DNA of 64,000 nucleotides from JASGCP01 sp965263285 (GTDB lineage Bacteria > Bacteroidota > Bacteroidia > Chitinophagales > Chitinophagaceae): NCBI GenBank assembly GCA_965263285.1, contig CBDHHD010000016.1, positions 1,860,001 through 1,924,000 of the forward strand, written 5' to 3'. The notes below the pieces were generated by a model that saw only the letters and a list, made by a program, of their open reading frames with translations, was not told where the DNA came from and did not search any database. Shown here in pieces: positions 44,248 through 54,549 of the stretch. Position 1 is the stretch's first letter. Every line of letters starts with the position of its first letter. The translations under genes were made by a program, and so were the position numbers.

Positions 44248-44874
44248 ATGAAGATAAAAGTATGTGGTATTACAAAATTAAATCAGATTCTTTCCTTGTC
44301 TCAGCTACATATTGATTGGATTGGATTAAATTTCTACGCTTTATCTCCTCGATTTGTTGGACACCTTCCACCAGATATGTTTACCATCTATGTTACTCCT
44401 CAACGAATAGGAATCTTTGTAAATGAAAGTAGCGATAAAGTATGCTATATTGCCCAAAAATATCAATTACATATGGTGCAGTTGCATGGGAACGAGTCTT
44501 TATCTTCTTGTGAAGAAATAAGAAAAACAATACCTATTATAAAAGTAATAGCTATCAACATGGAATTGCCTATTCATACTATTCAACAGCAAATAGATAG
44601 CTATGTGTCTGTATCTGATTATTTACTTTTTGATACGGCTTCTTCCCAATTAGGAGGAAGTGGCATTCAATTTTCTTGGGACATTTTCAAACAGCTATCT
44701 ATTCCCTTGCCTTTTTTTCTTAGTGGGGGAATTAGTTCATCTGATGCCATAAGGCTAAAGCAAATTACGCATCCTAATTTTTTTGCTGTAGATATTAATA
44801 GTAAATTTGAAATTGAAAAGGGTGTAAAAGATATAGCGAAAATTGATTTTTTCAAACAACAATTATACACATAA
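44248..44874 (+). CDS. trpF: Phosphoribosylanthranilate isomerase
   Basis: Third step of the tryptophan branch after anthranilate. 208 residues from MKIKVCGITKLNQ, whose KVCG carries the catalytic Cys; the longer frame from 44209 overlaps the promoter. Barrel strands: IGIFVNE, VQLHGNES, YLLFDTASSQLGGSG (catalytic Asp), FFLSGGIS and AVDINSKFE. Stop overlaps the trpB start (TAATG). Confidence 0.94.
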   Translation: MKIKVCGITKLNQILSLSQLHIDWIGLNFYALSPRFVGHLPPDMFTIYVTPQRIGIFVNESSDKVCYIAQKYQLHMVQLHGNESLSSCEEIRKTIPIIKVIAINMELPIHTIQQQIDSYVSVSDYLLFDTASSQLGGSGIQFSWDIFKQLSIPLPFFLSGGISSSDAIRLKQITHPNFFAVDINSKFEIEKGVKDIAKIDFFKQQLYT

Positions 44875-46061
44875 TGACCTCATATAAATATCCAGATAAA
44901 AATGGTTTCTATGGAGAATTTGGAGGAGCGTATATACCTGAAATGCTTTATCCAAATATAGCTACACTTCAAGAAAAATATCTCTCTATTATTAAAGATT
45001 TGTCTTTTCAAAAAGACATGAATCAATTGTTGAAAGATTATGTAGGGCGGCCTACACCGCTTTATTTTGCAGAGCGATTAAGTAAAAAGTATCATACCCA
45101 TATTTATCTTAAACGAGAAGATCTTTGCCATACAGGTGCACATAAGATTAATAATACCATTGGACAAATTTTATTGGCTGAGCGATTGGGTAAAACAAAA
45201 ATTATTGCAGAAACGGGGGCGGGTCAGCATGGGGTGGCTACAGCAACTGTTTGTGCATTAAGAGGGTTGTCTTGTATGGTATATATGGGAGAGAAAGATA
45301 TAGAGCGACAAGCTCCCAATGTAGCTCGAATGAAAATGTTAGGGGCTGAAGTTGTTCCCGCAACAAGTGGGAGTAAGACGCTAAAAGATGCCACTAATGA
45401 GGCTTTACGCCATTGGTTAAAATATCCTTTAGATACTCATTATATTATTGGTAGTGTGGTAGGTCCGCATCCCTACCCAGATATGGTAGCAAGATTTCAA
45501 AGTGTTATTAGCAAAGAAATAAAGAAACAAATAAAAGAACATACAGGGAAATCGTTACCCGATTTTGTAGTGGCTTGTGTAGGAGGTGGTAGTAATGCAA
45601 CAGGTGCCTTTTATCATTTTTTAGATGAGTTGTCTGTTCAACTTATTGTTGTAGAAGCGGGGGGGTTAGGTATTCATAGTGGCAAAACAGCTGCATCTAT
45701 GCAATTAGGTACTATTGGCGTATTACATGGCAGTAAAAATATTGTTATGCAAACAGAAGACGGTCAAGTAATTGAACCGCATAGTATATCGGCTGGTTTA
45801 GATTATCCAGGTGTTGGTCCTTTGCAAGCGCATTTATATAAAAGTAAAAGAATCATTCCTTTAGTAGCAGATGATCAAGAGGCATTAACAGCGGCATTAG
45901 AGCTTGCAGAGTTAGAAGGTATTATCCCTGCATTAGAAAGTGCACATGCACTTGCTATATTAAAAAAATATAAATTTTCTCCCCAAGATAATGTTGTGTT
46001 TTCTTTAAGTGGACGAGGAGATAAAGATTTGACAACCTATATGAAGCATATATCAATATAG
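44874..46061 (+). CDS. trpB: Tryptophan synthase beta chain
   Basis: Joins indole and serine with PLP. 395 residues. GEFGGAYIPEMLYP, PLP Lys in KREDLCHTGAHKINNT, phosphate loop VGGGSNATGAFY, and C-terminal SLSGRGDKDL. Coupled to trpF by a one-base overlap. trpA does not follow, and none of trpE, G, D or C is present in the window, so this may be a reduced pathway or the remaining genes are elsewhere. Confidence 0.97.
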   Translation: MTSYKYPDKNGFYGEFGGAYIPEMLYPNIATLQEKYLSIIKDLSFQKDMNQLLKDYVGRPTPLYFAERLSKKYHTHIYLKREDLCHTGAHKINNTIGQILLAERLGKTKIIAETGAGQHGVATATVCALRGLSCMVYMGEKDIERQAPNVARMKMLGAEVVPATSGSKTLKDATNEALRHWLKYPLDTHYIIGSVVGPHPYPDMVARFQSVISKEIKKQIKEHTGKSLPDFVVACVGGGSNATGAFYHFLDELSVQLIVVEAGGLGIHSGKTAASMQLGTIGVLHGSKNIVMQTEDGQVIEPHSISAGLDYPGVGPLQAHLYKSKRIIPLVADDQEALTAALELAELEGIIPALESAHALAILKKYKFSPQDNVVFSLSGRGDKDLTTYMKHISI

Positions 46062-46133
46062 TATAATAGTAATAAAAAAGTAAGGATCATATTCTTCATG
46101 TATTAATAGAAATATTGTATTTATCTAACAGAC

Positions 46134-46721
46134 ATGGTTAAGAAGAAAGAAGAAATAGATGTTTTTTGTCCCATCAATACGCAAGAATGGAGAGAGTGGT
46201 TACAAAGAAATCACGATAAAAAGAAATCAGTGTGGTTGGTATATTATAAAAAAGAAGCGAATATGCCTACTATTTCTTGGAGTGATGCTGTTAATGAAGC
46301 TTTGTGTTTTGGTTGGATAGATAGTATTAAAAAATCTATTGATGATAAGAAATTTATGCAATTTTTCAGTCGCCGTAAGGCGTACACCACTTGGTCTAAA
46401 GTAAATAAGGAAAAGGTAAAAAGTCTTATAGCATCTCAGCGTATGACAGAAGCAGGATTTAGAACCATTGAAATTGCTAAACAAAATGGGTCATGGTCAA
46501 TTTTAGATGAGGTAGAGGAGTTGATCATTCCTATAGATTTAGAAAAAGAATTCGAAAAGAGAATCAACTCAAAAGAGTTTTTCTTAAGTTTAAGTAAGTC
46601 GAATAGAAAAGTTATACTACAATGGATAGTGCTTGCTAAACAACAAGAGACGAGGTACAAGAGAATTGTAGAGATAGCTGATTTGGCAAGTAAAAAAATG
46701 AAACCTAAGCAATTGAGATAA
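46134..46721 (+). CDS. YdeI/OmpD-associated family protein
   Basis: 195 residues. Conserved N-terminal region WLQRNHDKKKSVWLVYYKKE, then ISWSDAVNEALCFGWIDSI and FSRRKAYTTWSKVNKEKV, the pattern of the YdeI family. C-terminal helical part (SKSNRKVILQWIVLAKQQET). Function in the family is unknown. Stands 72 bp after trpB. Confidence 0.85.
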   Translation: MVKKKEEIDVFCPINTQEWREWLQRNHDKKKSVWLVYYKKEANMPTISWSDAVNEALCFGWIDSIKKSIDDKKFMQFFSRRKAYTTWSKVNKEKVKSLIASQRMTEAGFRTIEIAKQNGSWSILDEVEELIIPIDLEKEFEKRINSKEFFLSLSKSNRKVILQWIVLAKQQETRYKRIVEIADLASKKMKPKQLR

Positions 46722-46885
46722 GGGAATAGATATTTTTGTAAATAGGTAGGTGGTTGAATTTATAGATATAAAACAAATGATGGAGTGGGAGTGGTACCTC
46801 ATACTAAGCGATTTATTTATTACATTATGTATATCTCTTTTATTGATGTAAGTGTTTTATAATATAGTTCTAATCATTTGTTATG

Positions 46886-47044
46886 CTATGATCCTAAATT
46901 ACTGGGACTCATATTAACATCTAATTTCATATTATTATATATGGGGTTGTTATGGCTATCATTATCTTGAACTTTATTACAACTAACTATTGAAGCAAAT
47001 AAAAAAGAGCATAAAGAAACCGCTATTCCTCTTATTAGTTTCAC
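46886..47044 (-). CDS. Small lipoprotein, GTG start
   Basis: 52 residues from GTG at 47044: MKLIRGIAVSLCSFLFASIV then SC, a clean lipobox (SIVSC), followed by an Asn-rich tail ending MSPSNLGS. No family recognised. Its first 15 codons are repeated in the tandem duplication upstream, where the copy is cut and ends in PVITTY. No ATG is available in frame, so the start is inferred from the signal peptide. Confidence 0.5.
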   Translation of the reverse strand: MKLIRGIAVSLCSFLFASIVSCNKVQDNDSHNNPIYNNMKLDVNMSPSNLGS

Positions 47045-47490
47045 TGTTTTTATATTTTTTATATATTCCGTTAAATAAAGTAACTATTTAGGTGCTAAGT
47101 TATGAAGAGATATTAACAAGTCCAACAATACTCTTTACTATCAAGCATTTACGAAGTATCGTTTGCCGAGTTGGGTTAAAAACTTTGTAAAACATAGAAG
47201 TAACCAATCAATCATTCATTCATTCAATAAGTTGTTATTACAGGTAAAAAAGAGCATAAAGAAACCGCTATTCCTCTTATTAGTTTCACTGTTTTTATAT
47301 TTTTTATATATTCCGTTAAATAAAGTAACTATTTAGGTGCTAAGTTATGAAGAGATATTAACAAGTCCAACAATACTCTTTACTATCAAGCATTTACGAA
47401 GTATCGTTTGCCGAGTTGGGTTAAAAACTTTGTAAAACATAGAAGTAACCAATCAATCATTCATTCATTCAATAAGTTGTTATTACAGGT
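47001..47490. repeat. Perfect 245-bp tandem duplication
   Basis: Unit 47001-47245 is repeated exactly at 47246-47490. Each begins AAAAAAGAGCATAAAG and ends GTTGTTATTACAGGT. The unit contains the start of the small lipoprotein gene and about 200 bases upstream of it, so one intact and one truncated start remain. The identity of the copies implies a recent event or an assembly artefact. Confidence 0.93.
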
Positions 47491-47523
47491 AAGTAGGCTA
47501 CTATATGGATTGTATTTAATGTA

Positions 47524-50500
47524 TTAAGAGTGTACTTGTGAGTTATGCGTAATTTTCTTTTTTTCTAATGCTTTTTTATAATCTTTAGGGAATATCTTAA
47601 TAAAATATTGCCATTGTTCTTGCCAATTATAGAGTATTTTATTAGCTATTTTACTTTTTGTAAGTTGATAGTGTGTTTCTATCATCTCTTTAATATATTG
47701 TTCATCGGTTTTAGAGGCTTGTTCTATATCTATCATTTCTATGTTGCAATTTTTAATAAATGAGTCTTTGTTTAAATTATATATAAATGCAATGCCTCCA
47801 CTCATACCTGCTGCAAAGTTTCTGCCCACTTCGCCTAAGATAATCACTGTTCCGCCTGTCATATATTCACAACCATGATCGCCTATGCCTTCTACGATAG
47901 CTTCTAATCCTGAGTTACGAACACAGAATCGTTCACCTGCTTTGCCTCTAATATATGCTTTACCACTTGTGGCGCCATAGAATGCCACATTGCCAATAAT
48001 AATATTATCTTCTGCTTTAAAGTTAGCTTCTTTAGGGGGATAGATAACTAATTTACTGCCACTTAATCCTTTACCAAAATAGTCATTGGCAATACCCTCT
48101 ATTTCAAAGAATAGCCCTTTGGTTGTAAAGGCAGCGAAACTTTGACCAGCTACTCCTTTGAATGTAAAATGGATGGTGTCTATAGGGAGTCCTTCATTTT
48201 TATATATTTTTGTAATTTCATGTGATAGAATCGTTCCCACGGTTCTATTTGTATTATGAATGATAAATGTATGAGATACTTTTTTCTTTTCTTTTAATGC
48301 TGGTTGGGCAACTTTCAACATTTCCCAATCTATGACTTGATCAAGTCCATGGTCTTGTTGGGTGCTATTGTATAAGGGTAATGTTGATGAATTAGGTTGT
48401 TTGTAAAGAATGGCGGATAGGTTTATATTATTATATTTCCAATGAGATGTGTTTTTTTTCTGTATAAGACAATCTGTTTGTCCTACCATTTCTGTAATTG
48501 TTTTGAATCCTAAATCTGCCATAATTTCCCTTAATTCTTGTGCTAAGAAATGGAAGAAGTTAACCACAGCGTCTACGGTTCCTGTGAATTGTTTTCTTAG
48601 GTCAGGATCTTGTGTAGCTACTCCTACGGGACAAGTATTGAGGTGGCATTTACGCATCATAATACATCCTTCTACAATAAGGGCGGCGGTAGCCACGCCC
48701 CATTCTTCTGCACCTAATAGTGTAGCAATGGCAATGTCTCTAGCTGTTTTCATTTGACCATCTGTTTGCAATACAATACGGTTGCGCAATTGGTTTAAAA
48801 CGAGTGTTTGATGAGTTTCGGCTAATCCTAATTCCCAAGGCAGTCCTGCATGACGAATAGAGCTTATAGGAGAAGCTCCTGTTCCTCCATCACAACCGGA
48901 TATAAGAATAACATCTGCTTTGGCTTTAGCTACACCCGATGCAATGGTTCCTACTCCAGCTTTTGAAACAAGCTTAACACTGATGCGCGCATGGCGATTG
49001 GCATTTTTAAGGTCATAGATTAGTTGCGCTAAATCTTCAATAGAATAGATATCATGGTGAGGGGGAGGGGATATGAGACCTACGCCGGGAGTGGAGTGTC
49101 GTACTTTAGCAATCCATTCGTCTACTTTATGTCCAGGTAATTGCCCTCCTTCACCAGGTTTTGCTCCTTGTGCCATTTTTATTTGCAGCTCATTGGCTTC
49201 GGTAAGGTATAAGCTTGTAACACCAAAACGGGCAGATGCTACTTGTTTAATAGCACTGCGCATGCTATCGCCATTAGGTAAGGGATTATAACGAATAGGA
49301 TCTTCTCCTCCTTCTCCTGTGTTGCTTTTGCCACCTATGCGGTTCATGGCAATAGCTAAAGTGCTATGTGCTTCATGGGAAATGGAGCCAAAACTCATGG
49401 CGCCTGTGGCAAATCGTTTTAAAATAGTCTGTATAGGTTCTACTTCTTCAATAGAAACAGAAGGTCTATTTTTTTTAAATTCTAATAAGCTACGAATGGT
49501 TACTGCCTTTTTAGATTGGTCGTTAATATAGCGAGAATATTTTTTGTATGTATTATAATCATTCATCCTAGTGGCGTACTGAAGCAAATGAATAGATTGA
49601 GGGTCAAAAAGATGCCTTTCTCCTTTGCGCATCCATTGATATACACCTCCTACTGGTAGGGGTAACAATAAGGATTGTTTTAGAAAAGCATGGTAGTGTT
49701 TTTCTAAAGCTTCTTTAGCAATATCGTCTAAACTCAATCCACCTATTCTTGAAACTGTATCTTTGAAATAATTGTCTACTACTTTTTTCTCAATACCTAC
49801 TATTTCAAATAGTTGAGAGGTGCGGTATGATTGTACTGTAGAAATACCCATTTTGCTAAATACTTTTAATAGTCCATCACAAATAGCTTTGATATATTTT
49901 TTTTGTAGCTCTTGAGTAGGTATATCTATAACTACTTTGTGGGTGTATCTTACATTTTCTATGGTTGTTAAAGCAAGATATGGATTAATAACAGTAGCTC
50001 CAAAAGCAAGTAAGCATGCGAAATGGTGCACTTCCCAAGCGTCGCCTGTTTCTACTACTAATCCTACCCTGCCTCTTAATCCTTTCTTTACTAAATGTTG
50101 ATGAATAGCAGATACTGCTAATAACGAAGGGATAGGAGCATGTTCAGAGTCAATATACCTATCAGATAAAATTAATAGTTCAAAACCATCTTCAATGGCA
50201 TCTACAGCATATCTACATATTCTTTCTAATGATTTTTGTAATGTGTTAGGAGTATTTTTAGCTACAAAATACATTTGAAGTGTTTTGGCTTGCAAAATGC
50301 CTGTGTCAATACTTCTAATTTTTTCTAATTCTTTATTATTAATAATGGGTTGGTATAGTTCTAAACAATGGCAAGCAGTAGGGGATTCGTCTAAAATATT
50401 GCTTCTACCTCCTAGAAATGTTAATAAGCTCATTACCATTTTTTCACGAATGGGGTCAATAGGGGGGTTGGTTACTTGCGCAAATAGCTGTTTGAAATAA

Positions 50501-52041
50501 GAAGACAAGTGTTGGGGGTGATGACTTAATATAGCTAATGGGGTATCTAATCCCATGGCGCCTACGGGCTCTTTGCCATCTAAACACATAGGTAAGATAA
50601 TATCTTGAATATCTTCTTGTGTATATCCAAAGGCTTTATGATAGGTAGTAATATTAGAGGGGTTTATGTCGGTAAATATTAACTTAGGCTCAGGTAGTAA
50701 GTTTAATTTAATTTTGTATTGGCTTAGCCAATCTTGATAAGGTTGTTTAGAACAAATAGATTGTTTTAGTTCTTTATCGCTAATAATCCTACCTTGGTTA
50801 ATATCTACGATAAACATTTTACCGGGTTGTAATCGCCCATTTTCTATAATGATAGATGGGTCAATAGGTAATACTCCTGCTTCAGAAGCCATAATTACGC
50901 GGTTATCGTTGGTAATACAAAAGCGAGAGGGACGAAGGCCATTTCTATCTAATGTGGCTCCTACTATTTTCCCGTCTGTAAAGCAGATAGAGGCAGGACC
51001 ATCCCATGGCTCCATTAAGCAAGCATAGTATTCGTAGTACGCTTTTTTCCATGGTTCCATTTCTGGATTATGATCCCATGCTTCTGGTATAAGAATAGAC
51101 ATTACTTGAGGAAGAGAGCGACCGCATAGGTACAACAATTCAATCATATTATCTACATAAGCTGAATCAGACATGCCATCATCGCCTAATGGAAATATCA
51201 TATTCATTTCTTCCTTGGTAAAATAGGGAGTGGTGTAGCTTTTCTCGCTTGATTTTAGCCAATTTTTATTGCCTTGTATGGTATTGATTTCTCCATTATG
51301 TCCTATATAACGAAAGGGTTGTGCTAATTGCCAAGAGGGGAATGTATTGGTGGCAAATCGTGAGTGAATTAAGCCTAATGCACTTACTACTTCTTTGTTC
51401 GACAGATCGACATAATATGTTCTTAATTGAGAGCTTTTTAATTGTCCTTTGTATATGATTGTTTTATACGATAGAGAAGTGATATAGAAATTTTTACCAT
51501 TTTTTACTGTGTCATGAATAATATGGGTAACATAATTTCTAAGAATAAAGAGCTTTCTTTCTAATATGTCGGGTTCTATATCATTATCTGCATATTTAAT
51601 AAATACTTGCTCTATATATGGTTCTACAGATAATGCAGTTGATCCAATATTTTTTTTGTTAATGGGCACTTGTCTAAATCCAATAACATGTAATCCTAAT
51701 TTTTGGGTGGTGCGTAAAAAAATATCGCGACATTCTTTTCTTGTTTGCTCGTCTTGTGATAAAAATAACATGCCTACTCCATATTGTCCATAGTCGGGCA
51801 AATAGAGGCCAAGTTTTATGCATTCGTTATATAAGAATTCATGTGGTACTTGAATGGTAATACCAGCACCATCGCCTGTGTTATCTTCACAACCACAGCC
51901 ACCACGGTGTTCCATATTTTCTAATATTGTTAAAGCGTCACTTACTATTTGATGTGATTTGATTCCTTTTATATTTACAATAAAACCAATACCACATGAA
52001 TCTCGTTCAAATGAAGAATGATATAGTCCTTTTTGCTCCAT
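47524..52041 (-). CDS. gltB: Glutamate synthase, large subunit
   Basis: Makes glutamate from glutamine and 2-oxoglutarate. 1505 residues. The amidotransferase nucleophile is Cys16 after a 15-residue propeptide (SFERDSCGIGFIV). Central domain about 480-790, synthase domain with FMN site about 830-1200 (PGEGGQLPGHKVDEWIAKVR, GCDGGTGASPI), 3Fe-4S Cys in MRKCHLNTCPVGVATQDP, C-terminal beta-helix (GNVAFYGATSGKAYIRG). The small subunit gltD is not adjacent; the enzyme might use ferredoxin or a distant partner. Confidence 0.96.
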   Translation of the reverse strand: MEQKGLYHSSFERDSCGIGFIVNIKGIKSHQIVSDALTILENMEHRGGCGCEDNTGDGAGITIQVPHEFLYNECIKLGLYLPDYGQYGVGMLFLSQDEQTRKECRDIFLRTTQKLGLHVIGFRQVPINKKNIGSTALSVEPYIEQVFIKYADNDIEPDILERKLFILRNYVTHIIHDTVKNGKNFYITSLSYKTIIYKGQLKSSQLRTYYVDLSNKEVVSALGLIHSRFATNTFPSWQLAQPFRYIGHNGEINTIQGNKNWLKSSEKSYTTPYFTKEEMNMIFPLGDDGMSDSAYVDNMIELLYLCGRSLPQVMSILIPEAWDHNPEMEPWKKAYYEYYACLMEPWDGPASICFTDGKIVGATLDRNGLRPSRFCITNDNRVIMASEAGVLPIDPSIIIENGRLQPGKMFIVDINQGRIISDKELKQSICSKQPYQDWLSQYKIKLNLLPEPKLIFTDINPSNITTYHKAFGYTQEDIQDIILPMCLDGKEPVGAMGLDTPLAILSHHPQHLSSYFKQLFAQVTNPPIDPIREKMVMSLLTFLGGRSNILDESPTACHCLELYQPIINNKELEKIRSIDTGILQAKTLQMYFVAKNTPNTLQKSLERICRYAVDAIEDGFELLILSDRYIDSEHAPIPSLLAVSAIHQHLVKKGLRGRVGLVVETGDAWEVHHFACLLAFGATVINPYLALTTIENVRYTHKVVIDIPTQELQKKYIKAICDGLLKVFSKMGISTVQSYRTSQLFEIVGIEKKVVDNYFKDTVSRIGGLSLDDIAKEALEKHYHAFLKQSLLLPLPVGGVYQWMRKGERHLFDPQSIHLLQYATRMNDYNTYKKYSRYINDQSKKAVTIRSLLEFKKNRPSVSIEEVEPIQTILKRFATGAMSFGSISHEAHSTLAIAMNRIGGKSNTGEGGEDPIRYNPLPNGDSMRSAIKQVASARFGVTSLYLTEANELQIKMAQGAKPGEGGQLPGHKVDEWIAKVRHSTPGVGLISPPPHHDIYSIEDLAQLIYDLKNANRHARISVKLVSKAGVGTIASGVAKAKADVILISGCDGGTGASPISSIRHAGLPWELGLAETHQTLVLNQLRNRIVLQTDGQMKTARDIAIATLLGAEEWGVATAALIVEGCIMMRKCHLNTCPVGVATQDPDLRKQFTGTVDAVVNFFHFLAQELREIMADLGFKTITEMVGQTDCLIQKKNTSHWKYNNINLSAILYKQPNSSTLPLYNSTQQDHGLDQVIDWEMLKVAQPALKEKKKVSHTFIIHNTNRTVGTILSHEITKIYKNEGLPIDTIHFTFKGVAGQSFAAFTTKGLFFEIEGIANDYFGKGLSGSKLVIYPPKEANFKAEDNIIIGNVAFYGATSGKAYIRGKAGERFCVRNSGLEAIVEGIGDHGCEYMTGGTVIILGEVGRNFAAGMSGGIAFIYNLNKDSFIKNCNIEMIDIEQASKTDEQYIKEMIETHYQLTKSKIANKILYNWQEQWQYFIKIFPKDYKKALEKKKITHNSQVHS

Positions 52042-52100
52042 AAATTGATGTGTTAGAAATATAAAAATACATTTTTTTAAATTAAATTATATGTTTTGTA

Positions 52101-52649
52101 TTAGTCATGATTGATGTTATTACTTTGTTCAGACATTAATAAGTTATGTAGTGTAAAGCCTTTTCTAAATACTGTAATAAGGTTACCTGACGATGAGTAA
52201 ACAGCGACGAAAGGGGTTTGCTGAATGCGATAGAAAACGGGAAGAAAATAATCTACATCTTTTCCAAATACTACATTTTTCTGATTGTCTAAATTAAATG
52301 TTTTAGCAAATAAGAGATTTTGATCGGGTTCGTGGTAACTTACCCAAACAAAAAAAAAGTTTTTATATTTTTCAATGCTGTCTCCTAATTTTTTAGCTTC
52401 CATTTGACAGTGAGAGCAATCAGGATTAAAATAAATAATAATCACTGGTATATGATTGGGAATGTCTGCCTTATCGAAGTAGTGTAAGTTGTTTGCTAAT
52501 ATATGAAAAGGAGGAATGATAGGACTTTTTAAATAGGGAGGACGATTCATTAAACTATCTTGTTGGGGCGTTTGCGCATAGAGAGTAGAGCATATTCCTA
52601 ATGTGCCTAATAATAAAAAAGACATCATATAGATAATTTTTTTTTTCAT
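52101..52649 (-). CDS. Thioredoxin-fold secreted protein, TlpA-like
   Basis: 182 residues. Signal peptide MKKKIIYMMSFLLLGTLGIC ending TLYAQ. Redox motif CSHC in IIYFNPDCSHCQMEAKKL, then helix and FVWVSYHEPDQN and TPFVAVYSSSGNLITVFR (cis-Pro region TPF). Likely a periplasmic thiol-disulfide protein. Promoter box TACTTTTG at 52712-52705 on the minus strand. Confidence 0.82.
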   Translation of the reverse strand: MKKKIIYMMSFLLLGTLGICSTLYAQTPQQDSLMNRPPYLKSPIIPPFHILANNLHYFDKADIPNHIPVIIIYFNPDCSHCQMEAKKLGDSIEKYKNFFFVWVSYHEPDQNLLFAKTFNLDNQKNVVFGKDVDYFLPVFYRIQQTPFVAVYSSSGNLITVFRKGFTLHNLLMSEQSNNINHD

Positions 52650-52704
52650 TATTGATTTGATTAAAATATAATTAGGTTTTAATTGTGATTTTTATAACAT
52701 ACTA

Positions 52705-52712
52705 CAAAAGTA
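52705..52712 (-). promoter_or_regulatory. Promoter box of the thioredoxin-fold gene
   Basis: TACTTTTG on the minus strand, 55 nt before the ATG at 52649. Confidence 0.4.
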
Positions 52713-52750
52713 TGTATTTTTATTTTCATTATTAAATTTCGTAGTAAGAA

Positions 52751-53140
52751 GGCTACATTCTTTTTTAAGGTGCTAAGAGAAATACAGTTGTAACTACTTA
52801 GTTAACTCAATAGGTTGAATTAAGTGTATTGATTATTGAATAATTATAAGTATGAAAATAATAGGAAGTATCTCATGGGGACAGCCCTCAGATAAAGAAC
52901 GTTACAAAACGAGGTGCGTGGAGCAACCACCTCCAATTATTCTCGCTAGCGTAACGAAGCCAGAGTAGGGACACATTGCTATGTGTCCCTACTCTTTATA
53001 TGCGCGCTTGATTTTTTCTTTGTTTCTTTCTTTTGTATCAAGACAAAAGAAAGAAAAAGATACAAAAAACAAATACTAAATTATGATGAGTAATTACAAA
53101 AAATACAAATAATCTACCAGCATCTCAAAAAAAATGTAGC
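52751..53140 (+). mobile_element. Core-type element with a captured hairpin
   Basis: 390 bp. Ends GGCTACATTCTTTTTTAAGG and CATCTCAAAAAAAATGTAGC. The usual ATGAATCG... centre is replaced by AGAGTAGGGACACAT (52962-52976), loop TGCT, and its perfect complement to 52995. No target duplication seen. Confidence 0.8.
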
Positions 53141-53179
53141 TAATTTAGTTCAATTATATGATTATAATATCTAACTCGT

Positions 53180-53187
53180 TATATTTG
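53180..53187 (+). promoter_or_regulatory. Promoter box of gcvT
   Basis: TATATTTG, 27 nt before ATG 53215. Confidence 0.5.
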
Positions 53188-53214
53188 TATATATTTTATT
53201 GATATTTATTTTTT

Positions 53215-54315
53215 ATGGAAACAATTATCCAACAAAAAACACCTTTTTACAATTATCATATAGCATTGTCTGCAAAGATGGCTCCATTTGCCGGCTTTAT
53301 GATGCCTATTCAGTATTCTAGTATACAACAAGAGCATACACAAGTAAGAAATGGAGTAGGGTTGTTTGATGTAAGTCATATGGGGGAGTTTATGATACGA
53401 GGAGCTATGTCAAAGCAATTGCTACAATGGATAACCACAAATGATATATCTCTGTTAGAATCGGGTAAATGTCAATATTCTTGTTTAATTAATAACGATG
53501 GCTGTGTAATAGATGACTTATTGGTATATTGTATAGAAAAAGATCAGTGTTATATGTTGGTAGTAAATGCTTCTAATATAGAAAAAGACTGGGCTTGGAT
53601 TGTGGAGCAAAATAAAATATTTTCTGCACAAATAGAAGATGTTTCTAAAAATATATGTTTGCTTTCTATACAAGGTCCTCGTGCAATGGATCTACTATAT
53701 AAGCTTTTGTTAAAATCTATTTCAATACCTTATTATCGCTTTGCATCAACTTCGCTATTAGGTATAGATGATGTTGTGATTAGTGCAACGGGTTATACAG
53801 GAGCTGGAGGGGTGGAGATATATTTTAAATATACACCTCATAATGCCCAAAAGGTATGGGAAGCTATTATGGAAGAAGGGAAGCCTTATGGCATTCTTCC
53901 TTGTGGTTTAGGGGCAAGAGACACGCTTCGTTTAGAAAAGGGTTATTGTTTGTATGGACATGAGTTGAATGAAACAATTACTCCCTTAGAGGCAGGGTTG
54001 GAATGGATTGTTAAATGGAATAAAGATTTTATTGCTAAAGATAAATTATCTAAACAAAAAAAAGAAGGAGGCTATAAGACTTTAGTAGGTTTTTATATGA
54101 TAGAAAAGGGTATTCCAAGAGCAGGATGTATAATAAAAGATAGCGCAGGTGATATCATAGGAGAAGTAACAAGTGGAACCCAGTCTATTTCTTTGCAAAA
54201 AGCAATAGGAATGGGTTTTGTTAAGTCATCTTATGTATGCATAGATACCAATGTTTATATTGATATAAGAGGTAAACTTGTTATGGCTAAAGTTTGCAAA
54301 TTGCCATTTTTATAG
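53215..54315 (+). CDS. gcvT: Glycine cleavage system T protein (aminomethyltransferase)
   Basis: Transfers the methylene group from lipoyl-H protein to tetrahydrofolate, releasing ammonia. 366 residues. Motifs: AKMAPFAGFMMPIQY, GLFDVSHMGEF, YSCLINNDGCVIDDLLVY (folate-binding Asp region), LSIQGPRAMDL, TGYTGAGGVEIYF and GLGARDTLRLEKGYCLYGHE. Complete. Other gcv genes are not in the window. Confidence 0.96.
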   Translation: METIIQQKTPFYNYHIALSAKMAPFAGFMMPIQYSSIQQEHTQVRNGVGLFDVSHMGEFMIRGAMSKQLLQWITTNDISLLESGKCQYSCLINNDGCVIDDLLVYCIEKDQCYMLVVNASNIEKDWAWIVEQNKIFSAQIEDVSKNICLLSIQGPRAMDLLYKLLLKSISIPYYRFASTSLLGIDDVVISATGYTGAGGVEIYFKYTPHNAQKVWEAIMEEGKPYGILPCGLGARDTLRLEKGYCLYGHELNETITPLEAGLEWIVKWNKDFIAKDKLSKQKKEGGYKTLVGFYMIEKGIPRAGCIIKDSAGDIIGEVTSGTQSISLQKAIGMGFVKSSYVCIDTNVYIDIRGKLVMAKVCKLPFL

Positions 54316-54325
54316 TAGTAAATGA

Positions 54326-54549
54326 TGCTAAATCCTTTTTTAAGGTGCTAAGAGGTTTTTAATCAGATAAAGAGTAGAGACACATTGCAATGTGTCTCTA
54401 CTCTTTATCTGAGGGCTGTCACCATCAGATACTTCCTATTATTTTCATACTTATAATTATTCGATAATCAATACACTTAATTCAACCTATTGAGTTAACT
54501 AAGTAGTTACAACTGTATTTCTCTTAGCACCTTAAAAAAGGACGTAGCC
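54326..54549 (+). mobile_element. Mini core element with a 46-bp palindrome and target duplication
   Basis: 224 bp. Ends TGCTAAATCCTTTTTTAAGG and CACCTTAAAAAAGGACGTAGCC. Exact duplication GTAAATGA at 54318-54325 and 54550-54557. The left arm jumps from AGAGGTTTTTAATC straight into a perfect 46-bp palindrome (54365-54410) containing GAGACACATTG/CAATGTGTCTC, then normal right arm. The gap 54558-54703 has no further feature I can name. Confidence 0.92.
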
